Shown here in pieces: positions 42,729 to 52,332 of a stretch of 64,000 nucleotides of DNA. Below the pieces are notes generated by a model. That model saw nothing but the letters and a program-made list of their open reading frames with translations, searched no databases and was not told the DNA's origin. Position 1 is the first letter of the stretch. Each line of letters begins with the position of its first letter. Source of the stretch: JAXHMB01 sp034521755 (GTDB taxonomy: Bacteria > Bacteroidota > Rhodothermia > Balneolales > Balneolaceae); assembly GCA_034521755.1 (NCBI GenBank), contig JAXHMB010000004.1:824382-888381 (forward strand). The letters are read 5' to 3'. Both the position numbers and the translations under genes were made by a program.

Positions 42729-44825
42729 ATGCGTTTTTCTCCCATACTTTTTTTGCTTCTTTTCTTATCTAATATTTGCTTTGGCCAGTCTGAAGAGCAG
42801 AATATCCGTAATAGCATTTTGGCAGACAGCCTGCAGATTGAAGAAAATGTTGCCAAGGCTGATAGTCTGAAAAAAGCCGGGAAGATTGACGAGTCTATCA
42901 ACCTGTTGGCCCAAACAGCAGAGGCCGCAGAAACCAGTAATAATCCTTATCTCATTCAGATTGTGGGATTGGAAATAGCGGACAGTTATTTGTCTAATGA
43001 TCAGCCGGATAAAGCAGAGCAAGTTTTGCTAAGTATGTTGGATCGGTTTCCTGAAGCCAATAAAAAGGTAAATCTGCTATCAATGTTGGGAAGTGCTTAT
43101 AGGTACCAGGGACAGTACGATCAGGCTCTGCGAAAACAAGAAGAGGCACTTGCACTTGTCGACTCATCAGAAAGTCCGGTAACCTTTGCCCGGTTACAGT
43201 TGAACCTTGCTTCTTTATATGATAATAAAGGAGACTTGGCTGCTGCACTTAACTATTACCAGAAAGGAATTGAAGTTCTGGAAGAAACACCCGACAGCTC
43301 AATGTTTGCTACTGCTTTAAACAATATTGGAGTGACCTATAATAATTTATCCAAGCATGACGAAGCCAAACATTATATGCAAAAATCCATTGATATAGCT
43401 GAAAAGATTGGTAATAAGGTTGCTTTGCTAAGGGCTGTAAATAATCTTGCAATAGCTGAAAAGGGCCTGGGTAATATTGAGAAAGCTATAGCAACTTATG
43501 ATGAAGCCTTGACGCTTCACCAGGAAGTTCGCAAGGATACACCACCTTTTCGGATTTTATACAACCTTGGTTTGGCCCATAAAGATCAGGGCAATTTGGA
43601 GAAGGCCGAAAGTTATTTTAAACAATCATTAAGTTATTGTCAGGAGGCGGGAATTGCACAAGGGCTTATTTACAATTATGGGGGTTTGGCGAATACAGAA
43701 GAATTGAGGGGGAATCTTGCACAAGCGCATGAATATTATACGAGCGCCCTTGATGTAGCCAAAGACATAGGAGCAAAAGGTTTGCAGGTTGATGTCCTTA
43801 ACAGTCTTTATTTGCTGGAAAAGAAACGGGAAGATCATGCCCGGGCACTGTCTTATTTTGAGCAATACAATGTTTTAGCAGACAGCCTTGATGAGGAAGC
43901 ACGAAAGCAGGAGTTGGCAAAGGTAGAAACAGAGCTGGGGTTAAGGAAGCAGCGGGAAATAAATGAACTATTGCAGGAGAAACAGCAACAACAAGAAGCG
44001 CAGCTGGCCACCCAAAACTGGTTAATCATATTAAGTGCAGCCATCATTATTATCATCCTTATATCTCTGGTTCTTCTCTATCGGGCCAATTCTGAGAAAC
44101 AGCGCATTAACGAAGAGTTGGAGAATCAGAGAAACCGTCTCGAAGATCTAAATAAAGTAAAGGATAAAATGATGGCGATTATTGCCCATGATCTTCGCTC
44201 ACCGCTTGCTTCTATGCACGGCATGTTGTACCTGATACGGGAAGAAGATTTGAGCAGAGAAGAAATTCAGGCAACAGCTGCAAAACTGGAAATATCGCTG
44301 GATCAAAATATTAGTATGATGGACAACCTGTTGGTTTGGGCAAGGGATCAGATGTCAGGTATGGAGATTGAATTAACTTCGCATGATGCCTACGAAGTAG
44401 TGACCGATGTGTTAGATAGTTTTGAGTTCCGTGCATCACATAAAGGAATAACTCTTTATAGCGAGGTTCCAAAAAATACTGTTGTAAAAGCGGATATAAA
44501 CTTACTAAGATTAATTCTTAGAAATCTTGTTGGCAACAGTTTAAAGTTTTCGAATGAGGGAGATAAAATCACAGTAAGAGCTTCAAAAAAGGAAGATAAG
44601 ATAATTTTTGAAGTTGAAGACACGGGTATTGGTATGCCTGATAAGGTGCGTAAGACTATTTTTTCTGAAAATGGACAATCTCGATTGGGAACCTTCGATG
44701 AGAAGGGAAGCGGGCTTGGGCTTCAGCTGTGTAAAGAGTTTATTGAAAAACAGCGAGGTGAAATTAGTGTCGAAAGTGAAGAAGGAGTGGGTACCAATTT
44801 TATCTTTAGTCTCCCGGCCTCTTAA
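42729..44825 (+). CDS. TPR-containing sensor histidine kinase
   Basis: This 698-residue hybrid-free kinase has a signal peptide (about residues 1-18, ending NICFGQ), then eight or so TPRs (residues 40-390; e.g. YQGQYDQALRKQEEALALV, ALNNIGVTYNNLSKHDEA). A coiled region and one membrane helix (WLIILSAAIIIIILISLVLLY, near 430-450) follow, then HisKA with IIAHDLRSPLASMHG (phospho-His near 487) and HATPase_c with NLVGNSLKFSNEGD, DTGIGMPDKV and GSGLGLQLCKEFI. The TPRs would face the periplasm. No response regulator is adjacent, so the partner is elsewhere. It ends overlapping the convergent CHRD gene by 20 bases. Confidence 0.92.
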   Translation: MRFSPILFLLLFLSNICFGQSEEQNIRNSILADSLQIEENVAKADSLKKAGKIDESINLLAQTAEAAETSNNPYLIQIVGLEIADSYLSNDQPDKAEQVLLSMLDRFPEANKKVNLLSMLGSAYRYQGQYDQALRKQEEALALVDSSESPVTFARLQLNLASLYDNKGDLAAALNYYQKGIEVLEETPDSSMFATALNNIGVTYNNLSKHDEAKHYMQKSIDIAEKIGNKVALLRAVNNLAIAEKGLGNIEKAIATYDEALTLHQEVRKDTPPFRILYNLGLAHKDQGNLEKAESYFKQSLSYCQEAGIAQGLIYNYGGLANTEELRGNLAQAHEYYTSALDVAKDIGAKGLQVDVLNSLYLLEKKREDHARALSYFEQYNVLADSLDEEARKQELAKVETELGLRKQREINELLQEKQQQQEAQLATQNWLIILSAAIIIIILISLVLLYRANSEKQRINEELENQRNRLEDLNKVKDKMMAIIAHDLRSPLASMHGMLYLIREEDLSREEIQATAAKLEISLDQNISMMDNLLVWARDQMSGMEIELTSHDAYEVVTDVLDSFEFRASHKGITLYSEVPKNTVVKADINLLRLILRNLVGNSLKFSNEGDKITVRASKKEDKIIFEVEDTGIGMPDKVRKTIFSENGQSRLGTFDEKGSGLGLQLCKEFIEKQRGEISVESEEGVGTNFIFSLPAS

Positions 44826-45264
44826 TAGGCGGAATCTGTGCTCTTATTTCCCCATGCTTATGATCATATGAATAAATGCTGATATAAAGATGCCCATTTG
44901 CCAGTTCCTGAAGCTGCCCCTCTGTGAGTTTAAAAGTATTTTTTGAAGGGGAAAAGGTGCCGCTTACATGATTTTCAGCTACATCGGCATCCAGCCTGAA
45001 CATCTGGTTTCCGCGCTCTCCCTTCTTACCGTAGAAAATAGCTGCCCCATAATAGTAGTTTTTTAGATCTGAAAAGGATCCCTCTACCATAAGGCTGTCT
45101 TTTTTAAGTGTTACGGTTATAGTAGCAGTGGCAGGTGTTGTTACTTTGGGAACGGAGTTATGCCCTCCAAGTATTATCGTACGGGATTCTTGGGCAAAAG
45201 CTTGAGTAGTAATCATCAACAAACCCAAGAGCATTATATATGTTAATATTTTATATATCTTCAT
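44806..45264 (-). CDS. exported CHRD domain protein
   Basis: The 152-residue protein has a signal peptide (to about residue 25, QAFAQE) and a single CHRD (chordin-like) domain. ATATITVTLKKDSLMVEGSFSDL, GAAIFYGKKGERGNQMFRLD, FSPSKNTFKLTEGQLQELANG and the typical ending HLYISIYSYDHKHGEIRAQI, resembling the usual LYVNIHTxxHPxGEIRGQL, support the call. CHRD domains are of unknown function and are common in exported proteins of bacteria; some are cell-surface or biofilm linked. Tail-to-tail overlap with the histidine kinase gene. Confidence 0.82.
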   Translation of the reverse strand: MKIYKILTYIMLLGLLMITTQAFAQESRTIILGGHNSVPKVTTPATATITVTLKKDSLMVEGSFSDLKNYYYGAAIFYGKKGERGNQMFRLDADVAENHVSGTFSPSKNTFKLTEGQLQELANGHLYISIYSYDHKHGEIRAQIPPIKRPGD

Positions 45265-45345
45265 ACTGCTGATAAGCTATTTGTTACAGTAAGATAAGTT
45301 TTAGTAGCTTACTCTATAAATAAAAGCACTGCAAAAACCTCTATT

Positions 45346-46092
45346 ATGATAAAGTTTTGGATCCGCAATATATTGCCCGTCTTTTTAGTGTTTCTAACCT
45401 CTTGCACTATTGAATACGATGCGCAGCGTATTGTTGATAAAACGATTGCTAAACACGGCGGTGAACTGTATAAACACAGTCGAACATCGTTTACGTTTCG
45501 CAATATAGAATATACAGCTGAGTATGATTGGGGCAAATTTATGTACCGGCGTAAGATGCAGGATTCTTTGGGAATCATTGTTGATAAAATGACCAACGAT
45601 TCATTCGTGAGAACGATTGATGGAGATACCGTTAATGTAAGTGATGAAAAAGCTGCTAACTATTCAAGCTCCATCAACTCTGTTATTTACTTTGCTTTGC
45701 TTCCTTATAAACTGAATGACCCGGCCGTGATTAAGGAATACCTGGGACAAACTACGATAAAGGATGAGCCTTACTATGAAATTATGGTGAATTTTAAGCA
45801 AGAAGGAGGCGGAGAAGACCACGAAGACACGTTCGTGTATTGGATTCACCGGGAAAATTATACGATGGATTATCTGGCCTACCGATTCCATGTAAATGAT
45901 GGCGGAACGCGTTTTCGAGAGGCTTATAATGTCCGAACAGTAAACGGTATCCGTTTTGCCGATTATCACAACTACGGCGGGCCGGATATGGAGACGCCGC
46001 TGCAGACCTATGATGAACTTTTTAAAAATGGAGAGCTGGAGAAAGTTTCAGAAATAAATCTAAAGAATGTAGAAGTAGAGATCCTGAATTGA
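45346..46092 (+). CDS. DUF6503-like lipoprotein
   Basis: A lipoprotein signal (LPVFLVFLTSC, about residues 10-20) is followed by RIVDKTIAKHGGELYKHSRTSFTFRNIEYTAEY, a beginning I associate with the DUF6503 family of Bacteroidota; later strands YYEIMVNFKQEGGGEDHEDTFVYWIHRENYTMDYLAY and VRTVNGIRFADYHNY suggest a beta-rich lipocalin- or LolA-like fold that could bind a lipid. Length 248 residues. The family has no established role. Recognition is from memory and not verified. Confidence 0.65.
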   Translation: MIKFWIRNILPVFLVFLTSCTIEYDAQRIVDKTIAKHGGELYKHSRTSFTFRNIEYTAEYDWGKFMYRRKMQDSLGIIVDKMTNDSFVRTIDGDTVNVSDEKAANYSSSINSVIYFALLPYKLNDPAVIKEYLGQTTIKDEPYYEIMVNFKQEGGGEDHEDTFVYWIHRENYTMDYLAYRFHVNDGGTRFREAYNVRTVNGIRFADYHNYGGPDMETPLQTYDELFKNGELEKVSEINLKNVEVEILN

Positions 46093-46360
46093 AAAAAGCA
46101 TAGCTGTACCAATGGCAGGTCGCAAGATGTAAAAAATGGTACCAACAGAAATTGTACAGCCATGTTTTTTTAACAGCTCTTCTTCTTTAATTTGGTCTTT
46201 TGTTTCATACTGACCAAGAGCCCGATTCAGCTACAAATCTGGTTTGTTCTCTCGAAACAACATCCAGCTATTTTTCCACCATCTTTGAATTAAACTGTAA
46301 CAAGCTTTCTTGTAAGGAATGGGTAACTTACCGGTCTTACCTTTAAAAAGTATAGAAGAA
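46093..46360. other. intergenic stretch with no supported gene
   Basis: About 270 bases between the DUF6503-like gene and the RAYT 2 palindrome. It holds an inverted GCTGTAC/GTACAGC pair about 65 bases apart and, on the minus strand, a broken frame (GKLPIPYKKACYSLIQRWW then stop) that might be debris of a gene. Nothing can be called. Confidence 0.4.
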
Positions 46361-46402
46361 AAACCGACCTGATAGGTCTATAAAACCTATCAGGTCTGGT
46401 TT
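46361..46402. repeat. REP-like palindrome before RAYT 2
   Basis: GACCTGATAGGT (46366-46377) pairs with ACCTATCAGGTC (46385-46396) around a 7-base loop, with outer AAACC/GGTTT extending it after one unpaired T. It lies 21 bases before the RAYT 2 start. Its sequence is unrelated to the RAYT 1 palindrome, as expected if each RAYT has its own REP. Confidence 0.8.
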
Positions 46403-46423
46403 AATACCTAATAAAGATAAAAA

Positions 46424-47026
46424 GTGCAGAAAAGAGAGGCGCCATTTGATCCGGGAGTATTTTTTCATGTTTATAGCCATGGAAATGCAGAAGACAATAT
46501 TTTTAGAGAAGAGGAAAACTACCACTATTTCCTAAAAAGATATGCCTATTACATTTTACCTGTGGCCCAAACTTATGCTTTCTGTTTGATGCCAAACCAT
46601 TTTCATTTGTTGCTGCAAGTTCGGGGCAGGGAAGAGTTGAATCGTTTTTTCAAGTCTGAGGGAAAAGGAGGCAAAAAACTACCGGTTTTGATATCCAAAC
46701 AATTCAGCAATTTATTAAATGCTTATTCTAAGGCATTTAATAAGAAGTATAATCGTAGAGGCAAGCTTTTTTTGAAAAGCCTAAAGAGAAAGCCGGTTAA
46801 AGATGACGTATATTTTACTAGGTTGATTTGGTACATTCACCAAAATCCGGTTTTGCATGGATTTGTAAAAGGAATTGAAGAATGGCCGTACAGCTCTTAT
46901 CAGTTGATACTTTCTCAAAAGAAAACGAAGATAGAGCGAGAAGAACTGTTAAAAAAATTTGGTAGCAGAAAATTATTTAGGGCGTTTCATAATAGGGACC
47001 TAGATATGAAAGGTATAGAATTGTAA
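46424..47026 (+). CDS. REP-associated tyrosine transposase (RAYT, Y1 family), copy 2
   Basis: This 200-residue Y1/HUH transposase, with a GTG start, shows GVFFHVYSHGNAEDNIF, CLMPNHFHLLLQV (HFH site near residue 60), LNAYSKAFNKKYNRRGKLFLKSLKRK with a candidate catalytic Tyr, and IWYIHQNPVLHGFVKGIEEWPYSSY. It is homologous to copy 1 but clearly diverged, and both end with a FG(S)RK-F-FHN block. A palindrome of a different sequence lies 21 bases upstream; no second copy was found downstream, where polX begins 11 bases after the stop. It may mobilise REPs elsewhere in the genome. Confidence 0.88.
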   Translation: MQKREAPFDPGVFFHVYSHGNAEDNIFREEENYHYFLKRYAYYILPVAQTYAFCLMPNHFHLLLQVRGREELNRFFKSEGKGGKKLPVLISKQFSNLLNAYSKAFNKKYNRRGKLFLKSLKRKPVKDDVYFTRLIWYIHQNPVLHGFVKGIEEWPYSSYQLILSQKKTKIEREELLKKFGSRKLFRAFHNRDLDMKGIEL

Positions 47027-47036
47027 GTCTTGTATT

Positions 47037-48797
47037 CTATTTTTTCTCAAACCATTTTGCCAATTTACCGGCACTTTTGGTATTAAGGATACGCTCTTTC
47101 CCAAACCTGGCTTTTCGGGCTATACGTACTCCGTATGTTATATGGTCAATACCGTCAGTGGAGTGGGCATCGGGATTGATGGATGACATCAGGCCTGCTT
47201 CTTTGGCTTTATTGCCATGCCGCCAGTCTAGGTCCAGCCGCCAGGGATTGGCATTAATTTCAATGGCCGTATTATGTTCGGCTGCCAGTTCAATAAGTTC
47301 ATTCATATCGAGGTCGCTGCCGTCACGTTTCAAAAGAAGCCTTCCGGTAGGGTGGCCTACTATATCTGTGAAAGGATTTTTAATGGCGTTGCGAAAGCGC
47401 ATCATCATCTTCTCACGCGGCATATCCATGCCGTTGTGCACACTGGCGATAACGAAATCAAAACTTTCCAGAAGGGTGTCTTCGTAATCTAGGCTGCCGT
47501 CAGAAAGAATATCTGATTCAATGCCTTTGAAGATGCGAAAATTGATTCCCTTATTTTTAAATTCTTCATTCAGCTTGTCAATTTCTTCCCATTGTTGTTT
47601 AATTTCATCCGGTTTTAGTCCGCCGGCATAGGCTGCGGTTTGCGAGTGATCTGTAATCCCCAAATATTCATATCCTCGGTCAATACAGGCCTGGGCCATT
47701 TCTTCAATAGAGTATTTACCGTCACTCCAGGTGCTGTGGGCATGAAGCACGCCTTTAATATCTTTTTCAGTAACCAGATCCATGGTTTCATGCTCTTCAA
47801 AGTAGTCAAATTCTCCGCGGTCTTCGCGCAATTCGGGCGGAACAAAATGAAGATCCAGCTCACCGTAGATATCAGTTTCGGAATCATAGTCGATAGGGGC
47901 ATCAAAGTTTGTATTGCCCTCGTCATCAAGCTTAAAAAGCCCGTATTCATTGAGTGACATTCCGCGCTCGCGGGCTCGCTGACGCATCACTACATTGTGC
48001 TCTTTGCTGCCGGTGAAATACATCAAGGCTGCAGGAAACTGCTCGGGTGTAACAATGCGAAGGTCCACCTGACGCCCTTCCTGTGTGCGTATTGAACTTT
48101 TGGTGTCACCACGCCCAAGCACTTCAACAACCAGTTCGTGATTTACAAAAGCATCAAAGAGATCTTCAATATATTTTTCTTCAGCGCCAATGATGATGTC
48201 AATATCACCGATGGTTTCTTTCGCGCGCCGCAGAGATCCGGCGATGTCGATTTCTTGCACACCTTTTTTGTTCTTTAAAAAGTCATACATAGGTATTGCA
48301 ATTTCTGTGGCTTCGTCGAGATGACAGCGTTCCTCAAACTGTTCCATCCATTCGATGGAGTTCAATATTTTTTCAGCCGATTTCTGACCTAGTCCGTCCA
48401 GCTCTGCTACGCGTCCATCTTCACAAGCCTCTTTTAGTTCCTCCAGCTCGGAAATACCCAGCTCTTTGTGAATTTTTGCAATATTTTTAGGACCCAGCCC
48501 TGAGATGTCCAGCCATTGTATGATACCGGGAGGAATTTTCTCACGCAGCGATTCAAGAACTTCAATCTTCCCTGTTTGTGCATAGGAGGTGATATCCTCA
48601 GCGATAGAATTGCCTATGCCTTTGATGTCGGTCAGGTTTTCATTTTCAATGTAATCGCTGATATTTCCATCCAGTGATTCGATAGTTTGGGCGGCGCGAT
48701 CAAAAGCAATGGCGCGAAAACGGTTTTCACCTGCCAGCTGCATCAGCTGATAAATTTCTCGTAACTGCTCGGCAATTTCCTGATTGGTAACAGACAT
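47037..48797 (-). CDS. polX: DNA polymerase/3'-5' exonuclease PolX
   Basis: I start at ATG 48795-48797 (586 residues, MSVTNQEIAEQLREIYQLM); an upstream Met in frame adds an unlikely leader. Order: the HhH-rich 8-kDa region and fingers (LTDIKGIGNSIAEDI, ISGLGPKNIAKIHKELG, LDGLGQKSAEKIL), the Pol X palm with AGSLRRAKETIGDIDIII near 195 (metal Asp pair in DID), and a C-terminal PHP domain from about 345 (GVLHAHSTWSDGKYSIEEM, LGITDHSQ, IASVHNGMDM, DIVGHPTGRLL, INPDAHS). It fills short gaps in base excision repair and has Mn-dependent exonuclease activity. Confidence 0.95.
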   Translation of the reverse strand: MSVTNQEIAEQLREIYQLMQLAGENRFRAIAFDRAAQTIESLDGNISDYIENENLTDIKGIGNSIAEDITSYAQTGKIEVLESLREKIPPGIIQWLDISGLGPKNIAKIHKELGISELEELKEACEDGRVAELDGLGQKSAEKILNSIEWMEQFEERCHLDEATEIAIPMYDFLKNKKGVQEIDIAGSLRRAKETIGDIDIIIGAEEKYIEDLFDAFVNHELVVEVLGRGDTKSSIRTQEGRQVDLRIVTPEQFPAALMYFTGSKEHNVVMRQRARERGMSLNEYGLFKLDDEGNTNFDAPIDYDSETDIYGELDLHFVPPELREDRGEFDYFEEHETMDLVTEKDIKGVLHAHSTWSDGKYSIEEMAQACIDRGYEYLGITDHSQTAAYAGGLKPDEIKQQWEEIDKLNEEFKNKGINFRIFKGIESDILSDGSLDYEDTLLESFDFVIASVHNGMDMPREKMMMRFRNAIKNPFTDIVGHPTGRLLLKRDGSDLDMNELIELAAEHNTAIEINANPWRLDLDWRHGNKAKEAGLMSSINPDAHSTDGIDHITYGVRIARKARFGKERILNTKSAGKLAKWFEKK

Positions 48798-48872
48798 AAA
48801 ATAAGTCAGATTGAAATTGATGTAAAAAGTAAAAAATGTATTATTAGTACTGAAAATTATCAATAAACAATG

Positions 48873-49010
48873 TGTCATGCTGAATTTATTTCAGCATCTA
48901 AAGTGAACTTTCTAACTAAGCTAATGACCCCGATCCGCCGGCTGGCCCTGTGGAATGCCACTACGTGGCCATCCCCAGTCGGCGGATGATTCCACAAGGG
49001 CTGGCGGACA
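48873..49010. repeat. nested inverted-repeat element between polX and the next gene
   Basis: The left part GTCATGCTGAATTTATTTCAGCAT is a small palindrome. Then GGCCCTGTGGAAT and ATTCCACAAGGGCTGG form an imperfect inverted repeat that encloses GCCACTACGTGGC and the pair TCCGCC/GGCGGA. It looks like a MITE- or REP-like cluster; no coding capacity. Confidence 0.6.
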
Positions 49011-49102
49011 GGTTGATATAAAAAGTTAAGTAAGAACCAGCTTTCTTGGTGAAATAAAAACCATTTCGTACTATCAAACATTCAGTCAATTAATAACTGT
49101 TT

Positions 49103-49618
49103 ATGAATAACTTTATAAAAGTTACAACCGTACTTTTGCTGCTTAGTCTTGGAATTGGATGTCAGCAAAAGCTAGAAGATTATAACCCCTCTGATGAAAA
49201 GGTAAATGCGGTGCTCGATGACTGGCATAACGCTGCTGCGGAAGCTGACTTTGAACGATATTTTAGTCACTTCGACAGCGACAGTGCTATCTTTATGGGC
49301 ACAGATGCAACAGAACGGTGGACAATAGCTGTCTTTCGTCCGTGGAGCAAGCCGTACTTTGATCGCGGCCGTGCCTGGAATTTTACACCCGTTGAGCGGC
49401 ACGTCTACTTTTCACCCAATGGCAAAACGGCCTGGTTTGATGAAGCGCTGGATACACCAAATCTGGGTCCGGCTCGAGGCAGTGGCGTATTGTTAAAAAG
49501 AGAAGAGGGCTGGAAAATAGCTCATTATAATCTGTCTATCCCAATTCCAAATGCTATAGCTGATACGGTAGTAAAACAAGTGGAGGAAGCACTTGCAGAT
49601 ACGGCTGCTGCTGAATAA
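49103..49618 (+). CDS. lipoprotein with SnoaL-like (NTF2-fold) domain
   Basis: A lipoprotein signal (TVLLLLSLGIGC, about residues 9-20) precedes an NTF2-like domain: VNAVLDDWHNAAAEADFERYFSHFDSDSAIFMGTDATERW near the start, the WF.EALD strand (KTAWFDEALDT) and RGSGVLLKREEGWKIAHYNLSIPIPN at the end. This matches the DUF4440/SnoaL_3 pattern of bacterial nuclear-transport-factor-2 proteins, which may be enzymes or ligand binders; no catalytic residues can be assigned. Length 171 residues. Confidence 0.8.
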   Translation: MNNFIKVTTVLLLLSLGIGCQQKLEDYNPSDEKVNAVLDDWHNAAAEADFERYFSHFDSDSAIFMGTDATERWTIAVFRPWSKPYFDRGRAWNFTPVERHVYFSPNGKTAWFDEALDTPNLGPARGSGVLLKREEGWKIAHYNLSIPIPNAIADTVVKQVEEALADTAAAE

Positions 49619-49672
49619 GATTTTACATAACGGAGCTTTAATTTTAAATACATTAACTAAAAACCAGTAACG

Positions 49673-49712
49673 AGTAATAAGTAAAAAGCAACCGTTCTTT
49701 TTACTTATTACT
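49673..49712. repeat. A/T-rich perfect palindrome before the M14 gene
   Basis: AGTAATAAGTAAAAAG (49673-49688) and CTTTTTACTTATTACT (49697-49712) are perfect 16-base arms, ending 21 bases before ATG 49734. Same style as 6146-6200 and 53278-53330. Confidence 0.7.
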
Positions 49713-49733
49713 TACGACTCATTACTTATTATT

Positions 49734-52265
49734 ATGATTAAAAAGCTAAAGACTTCATTCGTATTTACAATCGTCTTGTTGTTTGTGACAACAGGCCTCC
49801 AAGCACAAAATGAAATCCAGTCTCCTTCCCAGTATCTGGGCTATGAACTGGGCAGTGAGTGGACGCCTCACTATAAAGTGATGAACTATGTTAAGTATGT
49901 GGCTGATCAGTCACCCATGGTTAATTTTGAACAGTATGGTACTACCAACGAGGGCAGGGAGCTGGTACTTGTACAGGTTTCAACGGAAGAGAATATGGGC
50001 CGGCTCGAAGAGATTAGAACAGATAATCTTAAAAGAGCGGGCATGATGGAAGGGCAGCCTGTGAATAACATTCCTATTGTTTGGCTGAGTTATAACGTGC
50101 ATGGCAACGAGACATCGAGCAGTGAGGCTGCTATGAAAACACTTTATGAGCTGGTAAATCCGGGTAATTCCGAGTCTAAAAATTGGCTGCAAAAAACAGT
50201 CGTAGTTATGGACCCGATGCTCAACCCCGATGGGCGGGATCGGTACGTGCACTGGTATAAAGAAACGGTGGGTGAACAGTTCAACGCTCATGGTGATGCA
50301 AGAGAACATCACGAGCCGTGGCCGGGTGGACGTACAAATCATTACTATTTTGACTTAAACCGCGACTGGGCTTGGCTTACACAGACTGAAAGCCGACAGC
50401 GTATGGAAGTGTACCAGCAGTGGCTGCCGCAAGTTCATGTAGATTTTCACGAACAGGGATACACTTCGCCCTACTATTTTGCACCTGCAGCAGAGCCTTT
50501 TCACACTGCTATTACCGACTGGCAAAGAAACTTCCAGTATACGATCGGGAAAAACCATGCAAAATATTTTGACCAAAACAGTTGGCTTTATTTCACCGGT
50601 GAAGTGTTTGATCTCTTCTATCCCAGTTATGGTGATACCTATCCAATTTTTAACGGGTCTATTGGCATGACCTACGAGCAGGCAGGTGGTGGATATGCGG
50701 GATTGGGAATCCTCAAGCCTGAAGGGGATACGCTTAGTCTCAAAGATCGCCTGACGCATCACCATACAACGGGTATGTCAACAGTGGAAATTGCTTCCCG
50801 GAATGCGGAAAAACTTACAGCCGAATTTGCCGATTATTATGAAAGAGCTCAAAATAATCCGGCCGGCAAGTATAAGTCATTTGTGATTAAAGCGGATAAC
50901 AATCCCGATAAGATTATTGATCTTCTTGAGTTGCTGAAGAAGCATAAAATTGAGTTTGGTAAGGCGACATCTTCAAAATCCTACACCGGATATAACTACC
51001 AGACAGGGAAAAGTGAACGGATTTCTGTCTCTGAAGGCGACTATATTATTGATGTGCGTCAGCCTAAATCGGTGCTTGCCCGCGTACTATTCGAGCCGCG
51101 TCCCGAGCTGGTAGATTCTATGACATACGATATCACGGCCTGGGAACAGCACTATGCCTATGGGCTGGATGGATATGCACTTACCGACCGCGTAAATATG
51201 GAGTCAGCCACCGTACCTGTGAAAGATATTTCAAATAGTGCTTCTGCCGGAGCTTATGCCTACCTGGCTGAGTGGAAGGATATGGCCGATGTGAAAATGC
51301 TGGGGGATTTGCTGGAGAATGATATCAAAGTTCGTTTTGCGGAAGAACCTTTTTCAATAGATGGACGAAACTATGAGCCGGGAACCCTTATCATAACCCG
51401 GAATGGAAATACGCAGATGGGCAATAAATTTGATGACCAGGTTCAGAAAATTGCAACTATGCATAATCAGCAGCTGTACCCGGTGTCAACAGGTTTTGTA
51501 GAGTCAGGATCTGACTTTGGTGCTTCATCCGTCAACTATCTTGAGAGGCCGCGTGTGGCTTTGCTTTCGGGTGATGGTACTTCGTCAAATATGGTGGGTG
51601 AAATCTGGCACTATTTTGATAAGCAGATTGACTACCCGGTGACGCTCATCAATACCAATGACTTTGGAAGTATTGACCTGGATGATTACGATGTACTGAT
51701 TCTCCCATCCGGTTATTATAATGACACGCTTAACGAAAGCCGTATGAAAGAAGTACAGTCATGGATTCGCGCAGGCGGAAGGCTGATTGCCCTTCAGGGA
51801 GCCAACCGGATGCTTGCCGGAAAGGATGGGTTTGCGTTAAAAAGCAAAGAGACAGAAGATGCTGACGAGGAGAAAAAGCCCGAAGATAAACTGGATACCT
51901 ATGGGGAGCGTCAGCGCGAGAGCATTCGCAATTTTAATGCGGGCTCCATTTTCAAGATTACCATGGATAATACGCATCCGCTGGCTTTTGGATACGATGA
52001 CAGTTATTTCAGTCTAAAGCTGAGCTCAGATGCTTATGAGTACCTTGATAACGGGTGGAATGTTGGAGTAGCCAAAGAAGGCGCTCATACCAGTGGATTT
52101 ATTGGTCATAAAGCGAAAGATCAGCTTGAACATACACTCACTTTTGGCGTGCAGAATATGGGCAGCGGTGCTGTGGTGTATATGGTAGACCATCCACTGT
52201 TCCGGGCATTTTGGTATAATGGAAAGCTGTTATTCGGCAATGCAGTATTTATGGTAGGAAACTGA
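49734..52265 (+). CDS. exported M14 zinc carboxypeptidase with C-terminal amidotransferase-like domain
   Basis: A signal peptide (to about residue 25, TTGLQAQ) precedes an M14 domain. The zinc ligands are YNVHGNETSSS (His, Glu near 123-126) and VDFHEQGYTSPYYF (His near 239); NPDGRDRY and FDLNRDWAW give substrate-binding residues. The remaining half includes, at about 605-700, RVALLSGDGTSSNMVGEIWHYFD, DYDVLILPSGYYN and IRAGGRLIALQGANRM, which look like a class I glutamine-amidotransferase fold without its Cys. Its 843 residues are usual for large Bacteroidota M14 proteins. It probably trims peptides in the periplasm or outside. Confidence 0.87.
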   Translation: MIKKLKTSFVFTIVLLFVTTGLQAQNEIQSPSQYLGYELGSEWTPHYKVMNYVKYVADQSPMVNFEQYGTTNEGRELVLVQVSTEENMGRLEEIRTDNLKRAGMMEGQPVNNIPIVWLSYNVHGNETSSSEAAMKTLYELVNPGNSESKNWLQKTVVVMDPMLNPDGRDRYVHWYKETVGEQFNAHGDAREHHEPWPGGRTNHYYFDLNRDWAWLTQTESRQRMEVYQQWLPQVHVDFHEQGYTSPYYFAPAAEPFHTAITDWQRNFQYTIGKNHAKYFDQNSWLYFTGEVFDLFYPSYGDTYPIFNGSIGMTYEQAGGGYAGLGILKPEGDTLSLKDRLTHHHTTGMSTVEIASRNAEKLTAEFADYYERAQNNPAGKYKSFVIKADNNPDKIIDLLELLKKHKIEFGKATSSKSYTGYNYQTGKSERISVSEGDYIIDVRQPKSVLARVLFEPRPELVDSMTYDITAWEQHYAYGLDGYALTDRVNMESATVPVKDISNSASAGAYAYLAEWKDMADVKMLGDLLENDIKVRFAEEPFSIDGRNYEPGTLIITRNGNTQMGNKFDDQVQKIATMHNQQLYPVSTGFVESGSDFGASSVNYLERPRVALLSGDGTSSNMVGEIWHYFDKQIDYPVTLINTNDFGSIDLDDYDVLILPSGYYNDTLNESRMKEVQSWIRAGGRLIALQGANRMLAGKDGFALKSKETEDADEEKKPEDKLDTYGERQRESIRNFNAGSIFKITMDNTHPLAFGYDDSYFSLKLSSDAYEYLDNGWNVGVAKEGAHTSGFIGHKAKDQLEHTLTFGVQNMGSGAVVYMVDHPLFRAFWYNGKLLFGNAVFMVGN

Positions 52266-52332
52266 TTAACGAGTGAGAAGTGATGAGTAAGAAGTAAATT
52301 TTCTCTTAATAGGAAACTCTTTACTCGTTAGA

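Noticed and set aside
46093..46360. Transposase or other gene remnant on the minus strand
   Set aside because: Short broken frames only; nothing matched a family well enough to name.
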